Of a DNA stretch of 64,000 nt, positions 36,814-48,509 are shown piece by piece (position 1 is the stretch's first letter; every line of letters begins with the position of its first letter). The position numbers and the translations under genes are program-made. The notes beneath the pieces were generated by a model. It was not told the origin of the DNA. It made no database searches and saw nothing but the letters and a program-made list of their open reading frames with translations. Source of the DNA: Beijerinckiaceae bacterium RH AL1 (lineage in GTDB: Bacteria; Pseudomonadota; Alphaproteobacteria; Rhizobiales; Beijerinckiaceae); NCBI GenBank assembly GCA_901457705.2, contig LR590083.2, positions 1,240,597 through 1,304,596 on the forward strand, written 5' to 3'.

Positions 36814-37779
36814 TTGGACATCGATCATTCCCGCCTCGACGACGCCGCGCGCGCCGGCTGGCTCTATTTCGTCGCCGGGCGCACGCAGGACGAGATCGCG
36901 CGCCAGCTCGGCGTGTCGCGGGCGACGGCGCAGCGCCTCGTCGCGCTGTGCCGTTCGGAAGGGCTGATCTCGTTCCGGCTGGAGCATCGCATCTCCGCCT
37001 GCATGGAGCTGGCGCGACGGCTCGCGGCCGCCTTCGCGCTGCGCTTCTGCGAGGTCGCGCCGAGCGATCCCGCCGCACCGCTGTCCGTCGCCGGAATCGC
37101 CGAGCGGGCCGGCCAGCTCATGGAGGACACGCTGCGCGCCGACACGCCGGCGATCATCGGGCTCGGCACCGGGCGCGCCGTGCGCGCGGCGGTCGAGCAC
37201 GTCGTGCCGATGGATCGCGCCAACCACCAGCTCGTCTCGCTCGTCGGCAACATCTCGGCCGACGGCTCGGCGAGCCGCTTCGACGCGACCGCGCGCCTTG
37301 CCGACCTCACGCGGGCGCGGCACTATCCGATGCCGCTGCCGTTCCTGGCGCCGAGCGAGGCCGAGCGCGCTCGTTTGCAGCGCATCGATCCGATCTCGCG
37401 GGTGCGAGACCTCGCCGCGACCACCGACCTGCGGCTGGTCGGCATCGGCCAGATGGACGAGGAGGCGCAGCTGCTGGTCGATGGTTTCGTCACCCGCCAC
37501 GAGCTGATCGAGCTGATCCGCTTGGGTGCGGTCGGCGAGGTGACCGGGTGGGCCTTCGACGCGAAGGGGCGCATCCTCAAAGGGGGCACCAACAAGCGCG
37601 TGACGAGCGTGCCGCACCCGCCGGCGCGCAAGGACGCGCTGATCGTTGCCGCCGCCATCGGGCCGGCGAAGGTCGCGGCGATCAGGGCCGCGGTGCGCGG
37701 CGGCCTCGTCAATGGTCTCGTCACCGACGAGGCCACCGCGACCCTCCTGCTGACGGAGGGGGGACTTTCGGCGGGTTGA
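36814..37779 (+). CDS. SorC-family regulator of the polyol operon
   Basis: The 321-residue protein has an N-terminal helix-turn-helix (GRTQDEIARQLGVSRATAQRLVA) and a sugar-binding domain with GLGTGRAVRAAVE, SLVGNISADGSAS and VGIGQMDEEAQ, as in SorC-type regulators that sense phosphorylated sugars. It starts with TTG at 36814. It lies 62 nt upstream of the SBP gene and the intervening sequence carries an inverted repeat. Confidence 0.88.
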   Translation: MDIDHSRLDDAARAGWLYFVAGRTQDEIARQLGVSRATAQRLVALCRSEGLISFRLEHRISACMELARRLAAAFALRFCEVAPSDPAAPLSVAGIAERAGQLMEDTLRADTPAIIGLGTGRAVRAAVEHVVPMDRANHQLVSLVGNISADGSASRFDATARLADLTRARHYPMPLPFLAPSEAERARLQRIDPISRVRDLAATTDLRLVGIGQMDEEAQLLVDGFVTRHELIELIRLGAVGEVTGWAFDAKGRILKGGTNKRVTSVPHPPARKDALIVAAAIGPAKVAAIRAAVRGGLVNGLVTDEATATLLLTEGGLSAG

Positions 37780-37830
37780 CACTTTGGCCCATCACGATGA
37801 GCATATGCCCAACCAATAAGCATTTGCTCA
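37776..37830 (+). promoter_or_regulatory. Promoter and inverted-repeat operator before the polyol ABC genes
   Basis: A perfect TTGACA lies at 37776-37781. TGAGCATATGC (37798-37808) and GCATTTGCTCA (37820-37830) form an 11-bp inverted repeat with one mismatch and an 11-nt spacer. It overlaps where the -10 would be; no good -10 is visible. The two half-sites are one turn pair apart, as expected for a SorC-family regulator. Confidence 0.65.
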
Positions 37831-37841
37831 GGAGGGATGGC

Positions 37842-39155
<1,314 letters not shown>

Positions 39156-39201
39156 CGGACGGTTCACCCACAAACCATTCGGACGGCAGGTCGGAGACGA
39201 G

Positions 39202-40071
39202 ATGGCGACCCAGCAGACACAGACCTTGGGACGCACGCTGCTGATGCCGGCGGTGATCATCCTGTTCGCCTGGATGATCGTCCCGCTGCTTCTGACGATC
39301 TACTACTCGCTGCAGCGCTACTCGCTCGTCGATCCCGGGCACGGATTCGTCGGCCTCGAGAACTACACGTACTTCCTCACCGATCCCGCGTTCTTCGCCT
39401 CGCTGTGGAACACCTTCGTGCTCGTCGGCTCGGTGCTGCTCATCACCATCGTCGGCGGCGTCGGGCTCGCGCTGCTCATCGACCAGCCGATCATCGGGCG
39501 CAACGTGCTGCGCATCATGGTGATCGCGCCGTTCTTCGTCATGCCGACGGTTTCCGCACTGGTGTGGAAGAACCTCCTGATGAACCCGGTCTCCGGCTTC
39601 TTCGCCTGGATCTCGAAGAGCCTCGGGATGCAGCCGATCGACTGGTTCAACGACTATCCACTGCTCGCCATCATCCTCATCGTCGCCTGGCAATGGCTGC
39701 CGTTCGCGACACTGATCCTGCTCACCTCGCTGCAGTCGCTCGACGCCGACCAGAAGGAGGCGGCCGAGATGGACGGGGCAGGGGCGCTCTCGACCTTCCT
39801 CTACATCACGCTGCCGCATCTCGCGCGACCGATCACCATCGTCATCCTCATCGAGACGATCTTCCTGCTCACGGTGTTCGCCGAGATCTACGTGACGACC
39901 GGCGGCGGCCCGGGCCTCGCCACCACCAACATCGCCTTCCTCATCTACTCGCAGGCGCTGATCCAGTTCGACGTCGGCGCCGCCTCGGCGGGCGGTCTCG
40001 TCGCCGTCGTCCTCGCCAACATCGTCGCGATCTTCCTCGTCAGGATGGTCGGCAAGAACCTGGAGGCCTGA
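39202..40071 (+). CDS. smoF: Polyol ABC transporter permease 1
   Basis: The 289-residue protein has six transmembrane helices and the EAA loop EAAEMDGAGALSTFLYITLPHL that contacts the ATPase. It follows the binding-protein gene by 46 nt and belongs to the MalF/SmoF class. Confidence 0.9.
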   Translation: MATQQTQTLGRTLLMPAVIILFAWMIVPLLLTIYYSLQRYSLVDPGHGFVGLENYTYFLTDPAFFASLWNTFVLVGSVLLITIVGGVGLALLIDQPIIGRNVLRIMVIAPFFVMPTVSALVWKNLLMNPVSGFFAWISKSLGMQPIDWFNDYPLLAIILIVAWQWLPFATLILLTSLQSLDADQKEAAEMDGAGALSTFLYITLPHLARPITIVILIETIFLLTVFAEIYVTTGGGPGLATTNIAFLIYSQALIQFDVGAASAGGLVAVVLANIVAIFLVRMVGKNLEA

Positions 40072-40073
40072 GC

Positions 40074-40904
40074 ATGGCGCGCCAAGACACAGCCGCGCGC
40101 GTCGCGGTCTCCACCGCCGCCGCTTGGATCGTCGGCTTCATCATCTTCTTCCCGATCCTCTGGATGGTGCTGACGAGCTTCAAGTCCGAGCTCGACGCCG
40201 TGGCGATCCCGCCGAAGTTCTTCTCGTTCCAGTGGACGACGGAAAACTTCGTGCTGGTGCAGAAGCAGGGCAACTATCTCCTGCACGCGCTGAACTCGGT
40301 GATCGAGGCCGGCGGCTCGACCTTGCTCGCGATGCTGGTCGCGGTGCCGGCGGCGTGGTCGATGGCCTTCGCGCCGACGAAGCGCACCAAGGACGTCCTG
40401 CTCTGGATGCTCTCGACCAAGATGATGCCGCCGGTCGGCGTGCTCGTGCCGATCTACCTGATGTATCGCGGCGCCGGCCTGCTCGACTCGCGCATCGGCC
40501 TCGTCATCATCCTGGCGCTCGGCAACCTGCCGATCGTGATCTGGATGCTCTACACCTACTTCAAGGACATTCCGAAGGACATCCTCGAGGCCGCGCGCAT
40601 GGACGGCACGACGATCACCCAGGAGATCTTCAACGTCCTCCTGCCGATGGCGGTGCCGGGCCTCGCCTCGACCATGCTGCTCAACTTCATCCTCGCCTGG
40701 AACGAGGCGTTCTGGACGCTCAACCTGTCGACCTTGAACGCGGCGCCGCTCACCACCTTCATCGCCTCCTACTCGAGCCCAGAGGGCCTCTTCTGGGCCA
40801 AGCTCTCGGCCGCCTCGACCCTGGCGATCGCGCCCGTGCTCGTTCTCGGCTGGTTCTCGCAGAAGCAGCTCGTGCGCGGCCTGACGTTCGGCGCGGTCAA
40901 GTGA
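40074..40904 (+). CDS. smoG: Polyol ABC transporter permease 2
   Basis: The 276-residue protein has six transmembrane helices and the EAA-loop core AARMDGTTITQEIFNVLLP. It begins 2 nt after the stop of permease 1 and belongs to the MalG/SmoG class. Confidence 0.9.
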   Translation: MARQDTAARVAVSTAAAWIVGFIIFFPILWMVLTSFKSELDAVAIPPKFFSFQWTTENFVLVQKQGNYLLHALNSVIEAGGSTLLAMLVAVPAAWSMAFAPTKRTKDVLLWMLSTKMMPPVGVLVPIYLMYRGAGLLDSRIGLVIILALGNLPIVIWMLYTYFKDIPKDILEAARMDGTTITQEIFNVLLPMAVPGLASTMLLNFILAWNEAFWTLNLSTLNAAPLTTFIASYSSPEGLFWAKLSAASTLAIAPVLVLGWFSQKQLVRGLTFGAVK

Positions 40905-40972
40905 GGTTCAAGTAATTTGCGGCGCTCCTCGGTGACCCGCGGCGCCGGCACATAGTTCAGAAGGAAACGATC

Positions 40973-41989
<1,017 letters not shown>

Positions 41990-42077
41990 GCTCGCTAGAC
42001 GTCGGTTGCGTCGAAAACATCTGCCAAGGCGCGCATTTGGGTCGATCCGCGCGGCTCGGATCTCGAAAGGAGAGGCC

Positions 42078-42851
42078 ATGTATCTCGAGAAGTTCAGGCT
42101 CGACGGGCGCGTGGCGCTCGTCACCGGCGGCGGGCAGGCGATCGGCCTCGCCTGCGTCGAGGCGCTGGCCGAGGCCGGCGCCAAGGTGATCATCGCCGAC
42201 CGCGACGAGAAGATCGCCGAGACGGGGCGGAACACGCTGAAGCAGAAGGGCATCGAGGCCGAGGTCGTCATCATGGACGTGACCGACACGGCGCGTGTCC
42301 AGGCCGTTGCCGACGACGTCGTCGCGCGGCACGGCAAGATCGACATCCTCGTCAACAATGCCGGCATCGCGCGCTCCGAGACGCCGGCCGAGACCGTGAC
42401 CGACGAGCACTGGCTCAACGTGCTCGACGTCAACCTCAACGGCACATTCTGGTGCTGCCGCTCGTTCGGCAACCACATGCTGAAGGCAAAGTCCGGCGTC
42501 ATCGTCAACATCGGCTCGATGTCGGGCTTCATCGTCAACAAGCCGCAGGAGCAGAGCTACTACAACGCCTCGAAGGCGGCGGTGCATCACCTCACGAAGT
42601 CGCTCGCCGCCGAGTGGGGCGCGCGCGGCGTGCGCGTCAACGCGGTGGCGCCGACCTATATCGCGACGCCGCTCAACGCCTTCGTCAAGTCGAACCCGGC
42701 GATGTACGACGCTTGGATCAGCGGCACGCCGATGGGGCGGCTCGGCGAGATCGAGGAGATCGCCTCGGTTGTGCTGTTCATGGCATCCGACGCCGCCAGC
42801 CTGATGACGGGCAGCATCGTGCTCGTCGACGGCGGCTATACCTGCTGGTAG
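42078..42851 (+). CDS. SDR polyol dehydrogenase
   Basis: The 257-residue protein has TGGGQAIG (16-23), NNAGIAR and YYNASKAAVHH with the catalytic Tyr and Lys. Closest in pattern to NAD-dependent polyol (xylitol, arabitol, ribitol or threitol) dehydrogenases. In this operon it would oxidise the imported polyol to a ketose for the FGGY kinase. An AAAGGAGAGG site precedes the ATG. Confidence 0.82.
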   Translation: MYLEKFRLDGRVALVTGGGQAIGLACVEALAEAGAKVIIADRDEKIAETGRNTLKQKGIEAEVVIMDVTDTARVQAVADDVVARHGKIDILVNNAGIARSETPAETVTDEHWLNVLDVNLNGTFWCCRSFGNHMLKAKSGVIVNIGSMSGFIVNKPQEQSYYNASKAAVHHLTKSLAAEWGARGVRVNAVAPTYIATPLNAFVKSNPAMYDAWISGTPMGRLGEIEEIASVVLFMASDAASLMTGSIVLVDGGYTCW

Positions 42852-42871
42852 CGCCTTCTCGGAGACCCGCC

Positions 42872-44512
42872 ATGGGGACTGCGGTCATCGGCATCGACGT
42901 CGGCACGGGCAGCGCCCGGGCCGGCGTGTTCGACGAGACGGGAACGCTCGTCGCCACCGCCAAGCACCCGATCCGGATGTGGCGCGAGGCGGGCGACATC
43001 GTCGAGCAGTCGTCGAACGACATCTGGGCCGCCTGCTGCGCGTCGGTGCGCGCGGCGATGGCCGAGGCCGGCGTCGCGCCGGAGGACGTGAAGGGCATCG
43101 GCTTCGATGCGACCTGCTCGATGGCGGTGCTGGGCCGCGAGGGCGAGCCGCTCGCGGTCAGTGCCTCGGGCGATGCCGAGCGCAACGTCATCGTCTGGAT
43201 GGACCATCGCGCGCTGCAGGAGGCGCGCGAGATCAACGCGAAGAAGCACGCGGTGCTCGACTACGTCGGCGGCATCATCTCGCCGGAGATGCAGACGCCG
43301 AAGCTGTTGTGGCTGTCGCGTCACATGCCGGAGACCTTCGCCGCGGCGGCGTACTTTTTCGATCTCGCCGACTTCCTCACCTGGCGGGCAACCGGCGCGA
43401 CGACCCGCTCGTCCTGCACCATCACGTGCAAGTGGACCTACCTCGCGCACGAGAGTCGTTGGGACGACGACTATTTCCGCGGCATCGGGCTCGAGGCGCT
43501 GGCGGGCGAGGGCCATGCGCGCATCGGCACCGAGATCGCGTCGCCCGGCACGCCGATCGGCGGCGGCCTCGACGCGCGCGCCGCGCAGGAGCTGGGCCTG
43601 CGCGAAGGAACGCCCGTTGCGGCCTCGCTCATCGACGCGCATGCCGGCGGCGTCGCCACGGTCGGCGCGCGCATCGAGGGCGAGACGGGCGACGTCGATG
43701 TGTTCGGCCGCCTCGCCTACATCATGGGCACCTCGGCCTGCATCATGGCGACGACCAGGGAGCCCAAGTTCGTGCCCGGCGTCTGGGGCCCGTACTATTC
43801 CGCGATGGTGCCCGACCTCTGGCTGAACGAAGGCGGCCAGTCGGCGGCGGGCGTCGGCATCGATCATCTCGTCCAGTCGCACCGCCGGTATCCGCAGGTC
43901 GTCGCCGAGGCGGAGGCTGCCGGCGTCGATCCGCTGGAGCTGCTCGAGCGCCGCGCGGTGGGCTCGGGCGCGCTCGGCGAGGCGGCGCTGCTCGCCCGCG
44001 GCCTGCACGTGCTGCCGGAGTTCATGGGCAACCGCTCGCCGCACGCCGACCCCGGCGCCCGCGCGGTCGTCGCCGGGCTCGATCTCGATACCGAGCCGGA
44101 GCGCGTCTTCGTTGCCGCGCTCTGCGGCCTCGCCTACGGGCTTGCCGACGTCGTCGACGCGATGCGGGCGCAGGGCATCGCCTGCGACACGCTGGTCATG
44201 AGCGGCGGCGCCAGCCGCTCCGACCTCGTGCGCCAGATCATCGCCGACGTGACGGGCCTCAAGGTGGCGCTGCCGCAGACGGCGGAGCCGGTGCTGCTCG
44301 GCGCCGCCGTGCTCGGCGCGGTCGCGGGCGGCCTCCATCCCACGCTGCCGCGCGCGATGGAGGCGATGACGCGGATCGGCCGCCTCTCCGCGCCGACGCC
44401 GCCGAAGCTGCAAGCGTTCCACCGCGCCAAGCGCGAGGTCTACGCGCGCATGCGCCGGCTCGATCTCGACGCGCGCGCGCTCATGGCCCAAGGCCTCGAG
44501 GCCGTCGACTAG
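42872..44512 (+). CDS. FGGY-family carbohydrate kinase, ribulokinase-like
   Basis: The 546-residue protein has the N-terminal GIDVGTGSARAGVFD, DATCSMAVLGREGEPL, RNVIVWMDHRA and the C-terminal nucleotide-binding GGASRSDLVRQIIAD, all typical of the FGGY pentulose-kinase subgroup that includes D-ribulokinases. It would phosphorylate the ketose made by the adjacent dehydrogenase. The substrate is inferred, not shown. Gap to the dehydrogenase 20 nt. Confidence 0.85.
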   Translation: MGTAVIGIDVGTGSARAGVFDETGTLVATAKHPIRMWREAGDIVEQSSNDIWAACCASVRAAMAEAGVAPEDVKGIGFDATCSMAVLGREGEPLAVSASGDAERNVIVWMDHRALQEAREINAKKHAVLDYVGGIISPEMQTPKLLWLSRHMPETFAAAAYFFDLADFLTWRATGATTRSSCTITCKWTYLAHESRWDDDYFRGIGLEALAGEGHARIGTEIASPGTPIGGGLDARAAQELGLREGTPVAASLIDAHAGGVATVGARIEGETGDVDVFGRLAYIMGTSACIMATTREPKFVPGVWGPYYSAMVPDLWLNEGGQSAAGVGIDHLVQSHRRYPQVVAEAEAAGVDPLELLERRAVGSGALGEAALLARGLHVLPEFMGNRSPHADPGARAVVAGLDLDTEPERVFVAALCGLAYGLADVVDAMRAQGIACDTLVMSGGASRSDLVRQIIADVTGLKVALPQTAEPVLLGAAVLGAVAGGLHPTLPRAMEAMTRIGRLSAPTPPKLQAFHRAKREVYARMRRLDLDARALMAQGLEAVD

Positions 44513-44523
44513 AGGGGTGGCTC

Positions 44524-45504
44524 ATGCGCGCAGCGATGGACCCCGATCTCGATCTGGCGCTGCGCTGCGCGTGGCTGTCGCTCGTCGGCGGCTACACGCA
44601 TGAGGAGATCGCCGCGCGCGTCGCGACGTCACGCGTGAAGGTCACGCGGCTCATCCAGTCGGCGCAGCGCGCCGGGCTGGTGAAGGTGTCGATCGAGGGT
44701 GCGCCGGCGCGGTGCGCCGCGCTCGAGGAGGCGCTCGTCGCGCAGTTCGGGCTCGTGCGGTGCTCGGTGGCGCCGGATCTCGGCGAGCCGGGGCTGCCGC
44801 TCTCCGCGCTCGGCACGCTCGGCGCGCACGTCATCCGGGCGGCGCTCGAGCGCGACGGCATCGACGTCATCGGGCTCGGCCACGGCCGCACGCTCGCCGC
44901 CTGCGTTGATGCGCTGCCGCTCATCGCGCGCCCGCGGCTGAAGATCGTGTCGCTGCTCGGCAGCCTGACGCGCGATGCGGCGACGACGCCCTACGACGTC
45001 ATCTTCAAGCTGGCGAGCCGGACCGGCGGCACCGGCTACTGCCTCGCGACGCCGCTCGTCTGCGCCTCGGAGGCCGATCGCGGCGTCTTCCTCGCGCAGC
45101 GCGACACCGTCGCCGCGCAACTCGCCGCGTCGAAGGCGTCGATAACCGTCGCCGGCGTCGGCGCGGTCGACCGCGACAACGGTCTCGTCACGAGCGGGAT
45201 GATCGCGCCGGCCGAGCTCGACGCGCTGGCGGCGGCCGGCGCGGTCGGCGAGGTCCTGGGCGCGTTCGTGGATCGCGACGGGAGGCCGCTCGACATCGAG
45301 CTGACGCGCCGCATCGTCGCCGTCGCGCCCGACATGCTGGTCCCGCGCCGCGTCATCGCGATCGCCGGCGGCCCGGGCAAGGCGGCGGCCATCGCCGCGG
45401 TGCTGAGGAGCGGGCGAATCGGGCATCTCGTCACCGACGAGACGACCGCGCAGGCGCTCGCCGAGCCCATGATGACGGCGTCATTTCCGACGTTCGTCAG
45501 ATGA
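44524..45504 (+). CDS. Second SorC-family regulator
   Basis: The 326-residue protein has a helix-turn-helix near residues 20-45 (THEEIAARVATSRVKVTRLIQ) and the SorC sugar-phosphate-binding domain (GLGHGRTLAACVDAL, SLLGSLT). It is 11 nt after the kinase gene and shares its strand. The operon thus has a regulator at both ends. The sequence is clearly diverged from the first regulator. Confidence 0.88.
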   Translation: MRAAMDPDLDLALRCAWLSLVGGYTHEEIAARVATSRVKVTRLIQSAQRAGLVKVSIEGAPARCAALEEALVAQFGLVRCSVAPDLGEPGLPLSALGTLGAHVIRAALERDGIDVIGLGHGRTLAACVDALPLIARPRLKIVSLLGSLTRDAATTPYDVIFKLASRTGGTGYCLATPLVCASEADRGVFLAQRDTVAAQLAASKASITVAGVGAVDRDNGLVTSGMIAPAELDALAAAGAVGEVLGAFVDRDGRPLDIELTRRIVAVAPDMLVPRRVIAIAGGPGKAAAIAAVLRSGRIGHLVTDETTAQALAEPMMTASFPTFVR

Positions 45505-45528
45505 CGCAAATCTGACACAGCTTGGCGA

Positions 45529-45542
45529 CGAACAATTGTTCG
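45529..45542. promoter_or_regulatory. Perfect 14-bp palindrome before the porin gene
   Basis: CGAACAATTGTTCG is an exact palindrome of 14 bp, AT-rich inside, and lies between the second SorC regulator and the porin gene. It is a likely operator. A second inverted repeat GGCCGTT (45542-45548) / AACGGCC (45562-45568) follows and may act as a terminator. A TATAGT at 45579-45584 is a possible -10 for the porin. Confidence 0.55.
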
Positions 45543-45639
45543 GCCGTTCTGCCGTGGAATCAACGGCCTTTGCTCCTCTATAGTCATTTAATGGAGCCGC
45601 GGACGACGAATCGCGGCCACTGTCATGCCGGGGGGCATC

Positions 45640-47088
45640 ATGAGGGTCGATTTCACGAGGGCGACGGCGCTCGCCGTCTCGCTGCTGGCAATGACCGCCG
45701 CAGGCTCCGCAGTCGCGCAGCAGGCCGATGGGCCGCCGCCATCGACGCAGACGCTCGCGCCGCGTGACACCGCCAAGGGCACGGCGCGCTCGCAGGGCAC
45801 CTCCGCCGCGCCGCCGTCGCTGGCGGCCGGCACCTACGACATGAAGAACGGCCTCTCGTTCCTGCTCAACTACACGGGCGAGTTCGCGGCCAACCCCGCC
45901 GGCGGTCTCAAGCCCGGCGGCAACGCCTTCGCCGGCCAGCTGTTCGTCGGCGCCGACGCCGACTTCGGCCGGATCTTCAACCTGCAGGGGCTCTCGGGCC
46001 ACTTCATCTTCACCGACCGTCAGGGCACCAGCCTCTCGGCGCGCAACATCGGCAACGACACGTCGGTGCAGGAGATCTACGGCGCCGGCCAGACCTACCG
46101 CCTGACCCTGCTGACCCTCGAGCAGCGCCTCTTCAACGACCACCTCGACATCGAGGCCGGCCGCACGCAGGCCCAGGGCGCGTTCATGATCTCGCCGCTC
46201 TACTGCGACTTCCAGAACAACGCGACCTGCGGCTCGCCGTCGACGGTCTTCAACGACACCAACTTCAACTACTTCCCCGATTCGACCTGGGGTGGGCACG
46301 CCAAGCTGTGGCTCGACCCGAACTACCACTTCTTCATCCACGGCGGCGTCTACGAGGTGAACCCGGATTCGCTGCGCCCGGACGACCACGGCTTCAACTT
46401 CTCGACCAAGGATGCGACGGGCGTCGTGGCGCCGATCGAGGTCGGCTACTCCAGCATCGGCACGCCGGGCATGCTGCCGACCAACGTCGGCGCCGGCGTG
46501 ATCATCGACCAGTCGAAGTACACGGACCCCGTGCTCGACATCCTGGGCGGCCATGCCATCACCTCGGGACTGCCGTCCCTAACGGAAACCGGCCGGGCGC
46601 TGGCGTTCGCGCGCTTCGACCGGATGATCTGGCAGCAGGATCCTCTCACGCCGACGCGCGGCATCACGATCTTCGGCGTCGGCATCGTCGCCACCGAGCC
46701 GCAGCACCAGCCGCAAAGCTTCTATGCGGAAGGCGGCGTCGTGTGGACCGGGCCGCTGAAGTCGCGGCCCTACGACACCCTTGGCTACGTCATCTCCGAC
46801 CAGCACTACAGCACCGCGGGTCTCTTCAACCTGCGCGCCAACGCCGCCTCGATGGGCATCAACCCGGCGATCTTCAAAAGCGACCAGTACCTGATGGAAC
46901 TGAACTACGGCTTCCAGGCCGGCCCGGCGATCCGCCTGACGCCGAACCTGCAGTACATCATCAACCCGACGAACGGCGGCGCGCCGTATCTCACCAGGCC
47001 GATCCCGAACGCTTTCGTGGTCGGTGCCAAGGTCAGCGTCGACCTGTTCACCCTTGCCGGCCTCGCCAAGGGCCCGGGCAGCCTCTAG
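45640..47088 (+). CDS. OprB-family porin of the polyol operon
   Basis: The 482-residue protein has a signal peptide (ending near SAVAQQA), then LSFLLNYTGEFAANPAGG and a beta barrel with an LTLEQRL strand and C-terminal VVGAKVSVDLFTLAGL. It would admit the polyol through the outer membrane. The ATG at 45640 follows a GGGGGG run; an upstream ATG at 45625 is less well placed. Confidence 0.82.
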   Translation: MRVDFTRATALAVSLLAMTAAGSAVAQQADGPPPSTQTLAPRDTAKGTARSQGTSAAPPSLAAGTYDMKNGLSFLLNYTGEFAANPAGGLKPGGNAFAGQLFVGADADFGRIFNLQGLSGHFIFTDRQGTSLSARNIGNDTSVQEIYGAGQTYRLTLLTLEQRLFNDHLDIEAGRTQAQGAFMISPLYCDFQNNATCGSPSTVFNDTNFNYFPDSTWGGHAKLWLDPNYHFFIHGGVYEVNPDSLRPDDHGFNFSTKDATGVVAPIEVGYSSIGTPGMLPTNVGAGVIIDQSKYTDPVLDILGGHAITSGLPSLTETGRALAFARFDRMIWQQDPLTPTRGITIFGVGIVATEPQHQPQSFYAEGGVVWTGPLKSRPYDTLGYVISDQHYSTAGLFNLRANAASMGINPAIFKSDQYLMELNYGFQAGPAIRLTPNLQYIINPTNGGAPYLTRPIPNAFVVGAKVSVDLFTLAGLAKGPGSL

Positions 47089-47123
47089 CGGCTGCCGCGC
47101 ACAAGCTCCCCCTGCGACCAACG

Positions 47124-47149
47124 CAATGCCCGGCTTCGGCCGGGCATTG
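47124..47149 (+). terminator. Rho-independent-type hairpin with UUCG tetraloop after porin
   Basis: CAATGCCCGGC (47124-47134) and GCCGGGCATTG (47139-47149) pair over 11 bp around TTCG, closed by C-G, the most stable tetraloop. A short T-rich stretch follows (TCGTTT). It ends the porin transcript. Confidence 0.8.
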
Positions 47150-47312
47150 TCGTTTGGGGCCCGCCGTTCTCGGCGGATCGCCTCGTAAACCATCGTTAAC
47201 CGGCTCGGCGGCAGCCTCGATGCTGCAATGCAAAAACATGCATACCGCAGGTGCGAGCAGGGGATTAAATCATCCACCAGGAGGTTTTCAGACCCTCCTT
47301 GGAGATGACACC

Positions 47313-47552
47313 ATGTCCCTCACCAAAACCTTCGTCGGCGATCTCGTCGCCGCCTGGAGCCGCCGCCGCGCCGTCGCGCGCCTCACCGAGAAGCTCGAGC
47401 GCTCGAACGATCGCCTTCTCGACGACATGGGCGTCGCCCGTGCCGACATCGCGCAGGTCGCGCTCGCCGCCTACCCCAGCCGCACCGTCGCGGCCGCCGT
47501 GCTGCGCTCGCGCACGCCCTGGGTGTTCACCGGCGTCCCGTCGCACGGCTGA
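47313..47552 (+). CDS. DUF1127 small protein, 79 aa
   Basis: The core RLTEKLERSNDRLLDDMGVARADIAQV is the DUF1127 motif, seen in small arginine-rich proteins of alphaproteobacteria linked to phosphate, motility and RNA metabolism. GGAG lies about 9 nt before the ATG at 47313. Confidence 0.85.
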   Translation: MSLTKTFVGDLVAAWSRRRAVARLTEKLERSNDRLLDDMGVARADIAQVALAAYPSRTVAAAVLRSRTPWVFTGVPSHG

Positions 47553-47711
47553 CCCCGCGTCGCGCCGGCCGCCGTCACCCAAGCCGTCATCCCACGCCGT
47601 TACCCACCTGGTGACGGCCGCGGCGGCGCTCTTGCCAAGCCCGGCGAAACTCGACTTATACCTCGTTCGGACCCCGATGCGCGCCGTGCGTGAGCCGGCC
47701 GGGTGAGCGGC

Positions 47712-47930
47712 ATGAGCAAGCAGACGACCGACGACGAGCGCGCGGCGCAGAGCGCCGAGCTCGAGCACCTCCGCCAGGAGCACCGCGACCTCGACGCCGC
47801 GATCGAGGTGCTCGTCCACATGGGCTCGATCGACCGGCTGCAGGTGCAGCGGCTGAAGAAGCGCAAGCTCGTGCTGCGCGATCGGATGACCTATCTTGAG
47901 GATCAGCTCTTCCCCGATATCATCGCCTGA
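47712..47930 (+). CDS. DUF465 (YdcH-like) coiled-coil protein, 72 aa
   Basis: The protein is one long amphipathic helix (AELEHLRQEHRDLDAAIEVL, then RLQVQRLKKRKLVLRDRMTYLE), the DUF465 pattern. The ATG at 47712 was preferred over GTG 47703. A second DUF465 gene stands on the far side of purEK. Confidence 0.85.
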   Translation: MSKQTTDDERAAQSAELEHLRQEHRDLDAAIEVLVHMGSIDRLQVQRLKKRKLVLRDRMTYLEDQLFPDIIA

Positions 47931-48002
47931 GCCGGCCTCGGCCGGCTTGCGAGCCGTCGGGCGTTCCGGTACCACGCGCGCTTTCCAGCCGAAGCCGAAG
48001 CC

Positions 48003-48509
48003 GTGCCGCCACCATCTCAAAAGCCCGTCGCCATCATCATGGGCAGCCAGTCCGACTGGTCGGTGATGCGCCACACGGTGGCGACGCTCGATGCGCTCCA
48101 GATCGGCAACGAGGCGCTGATCGTCTCCGCGCACCGCACGCCGGACCGGCTGTGGGATTTCGCGCGCACGGCCAAGAGCAAAGGCTTCGAGATCGTCGTC
48201 GCCGGCGCCGGCGGTGCCGCGCATCTGCCCGGGATGACCGCCGCGATGACGCCGCTGCCGGTGTTCGGCGTGCCGATCCCGACCCAGGCGCTGGGCGGGC
48301 GCGATTCGCTCTATTCCATCGTCCAGATGCCGGGCGGGGTGCCGGTCGGCACGCTGGCCATCGGCAAGGCCGGCGCGATCAACGCGGCCCTGCTTGCCGC
48401 CGCGGTGCTGGCGCTGCACGACGAGGCGCTGGCCTCGCGCCTCGCCGCCTGGCGCGCCGAGGCGAGCGCCGCCGTGGCGCTCGTCCCGCAGGACGACCCG
48501 ACGCCGTGA
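48003..48509 (+). CDS. purE: N5-carboxyaminoimidazole ribonucleotide mutase PurE
   Basis: The 168-residue protein has [25 protein letters not shown] and [21 protein letters not shown], the PurE active-site segments. It converts N5-CAIR to CAIR in purine synthesis. It begins with GTG at 48003. Its stop overlaps the purK GTG. Confidence 0.95.
   Translation: MPPPSQKPVAIIMGSQSDWSVMRHTVATLDALQIGNEALIVSAHRTPDRLWDFARTAKSKGFEIVVAGAGGAAHLPGMTAAMTPLPVFGVPIPTQALGGRDSLYSIVQMPGGVPVGTLAIGKAGAINAALLAAAVLALHDEALASRLAAWRAEASAAVALVPQDDPTP

Noticed and set aside
47553-47690. GTCACC...GGTGAC hairpin after the DUF1127 gene
   Set aside because: Six-base arms with a long loop and no U-run; not distinguishable from chance.
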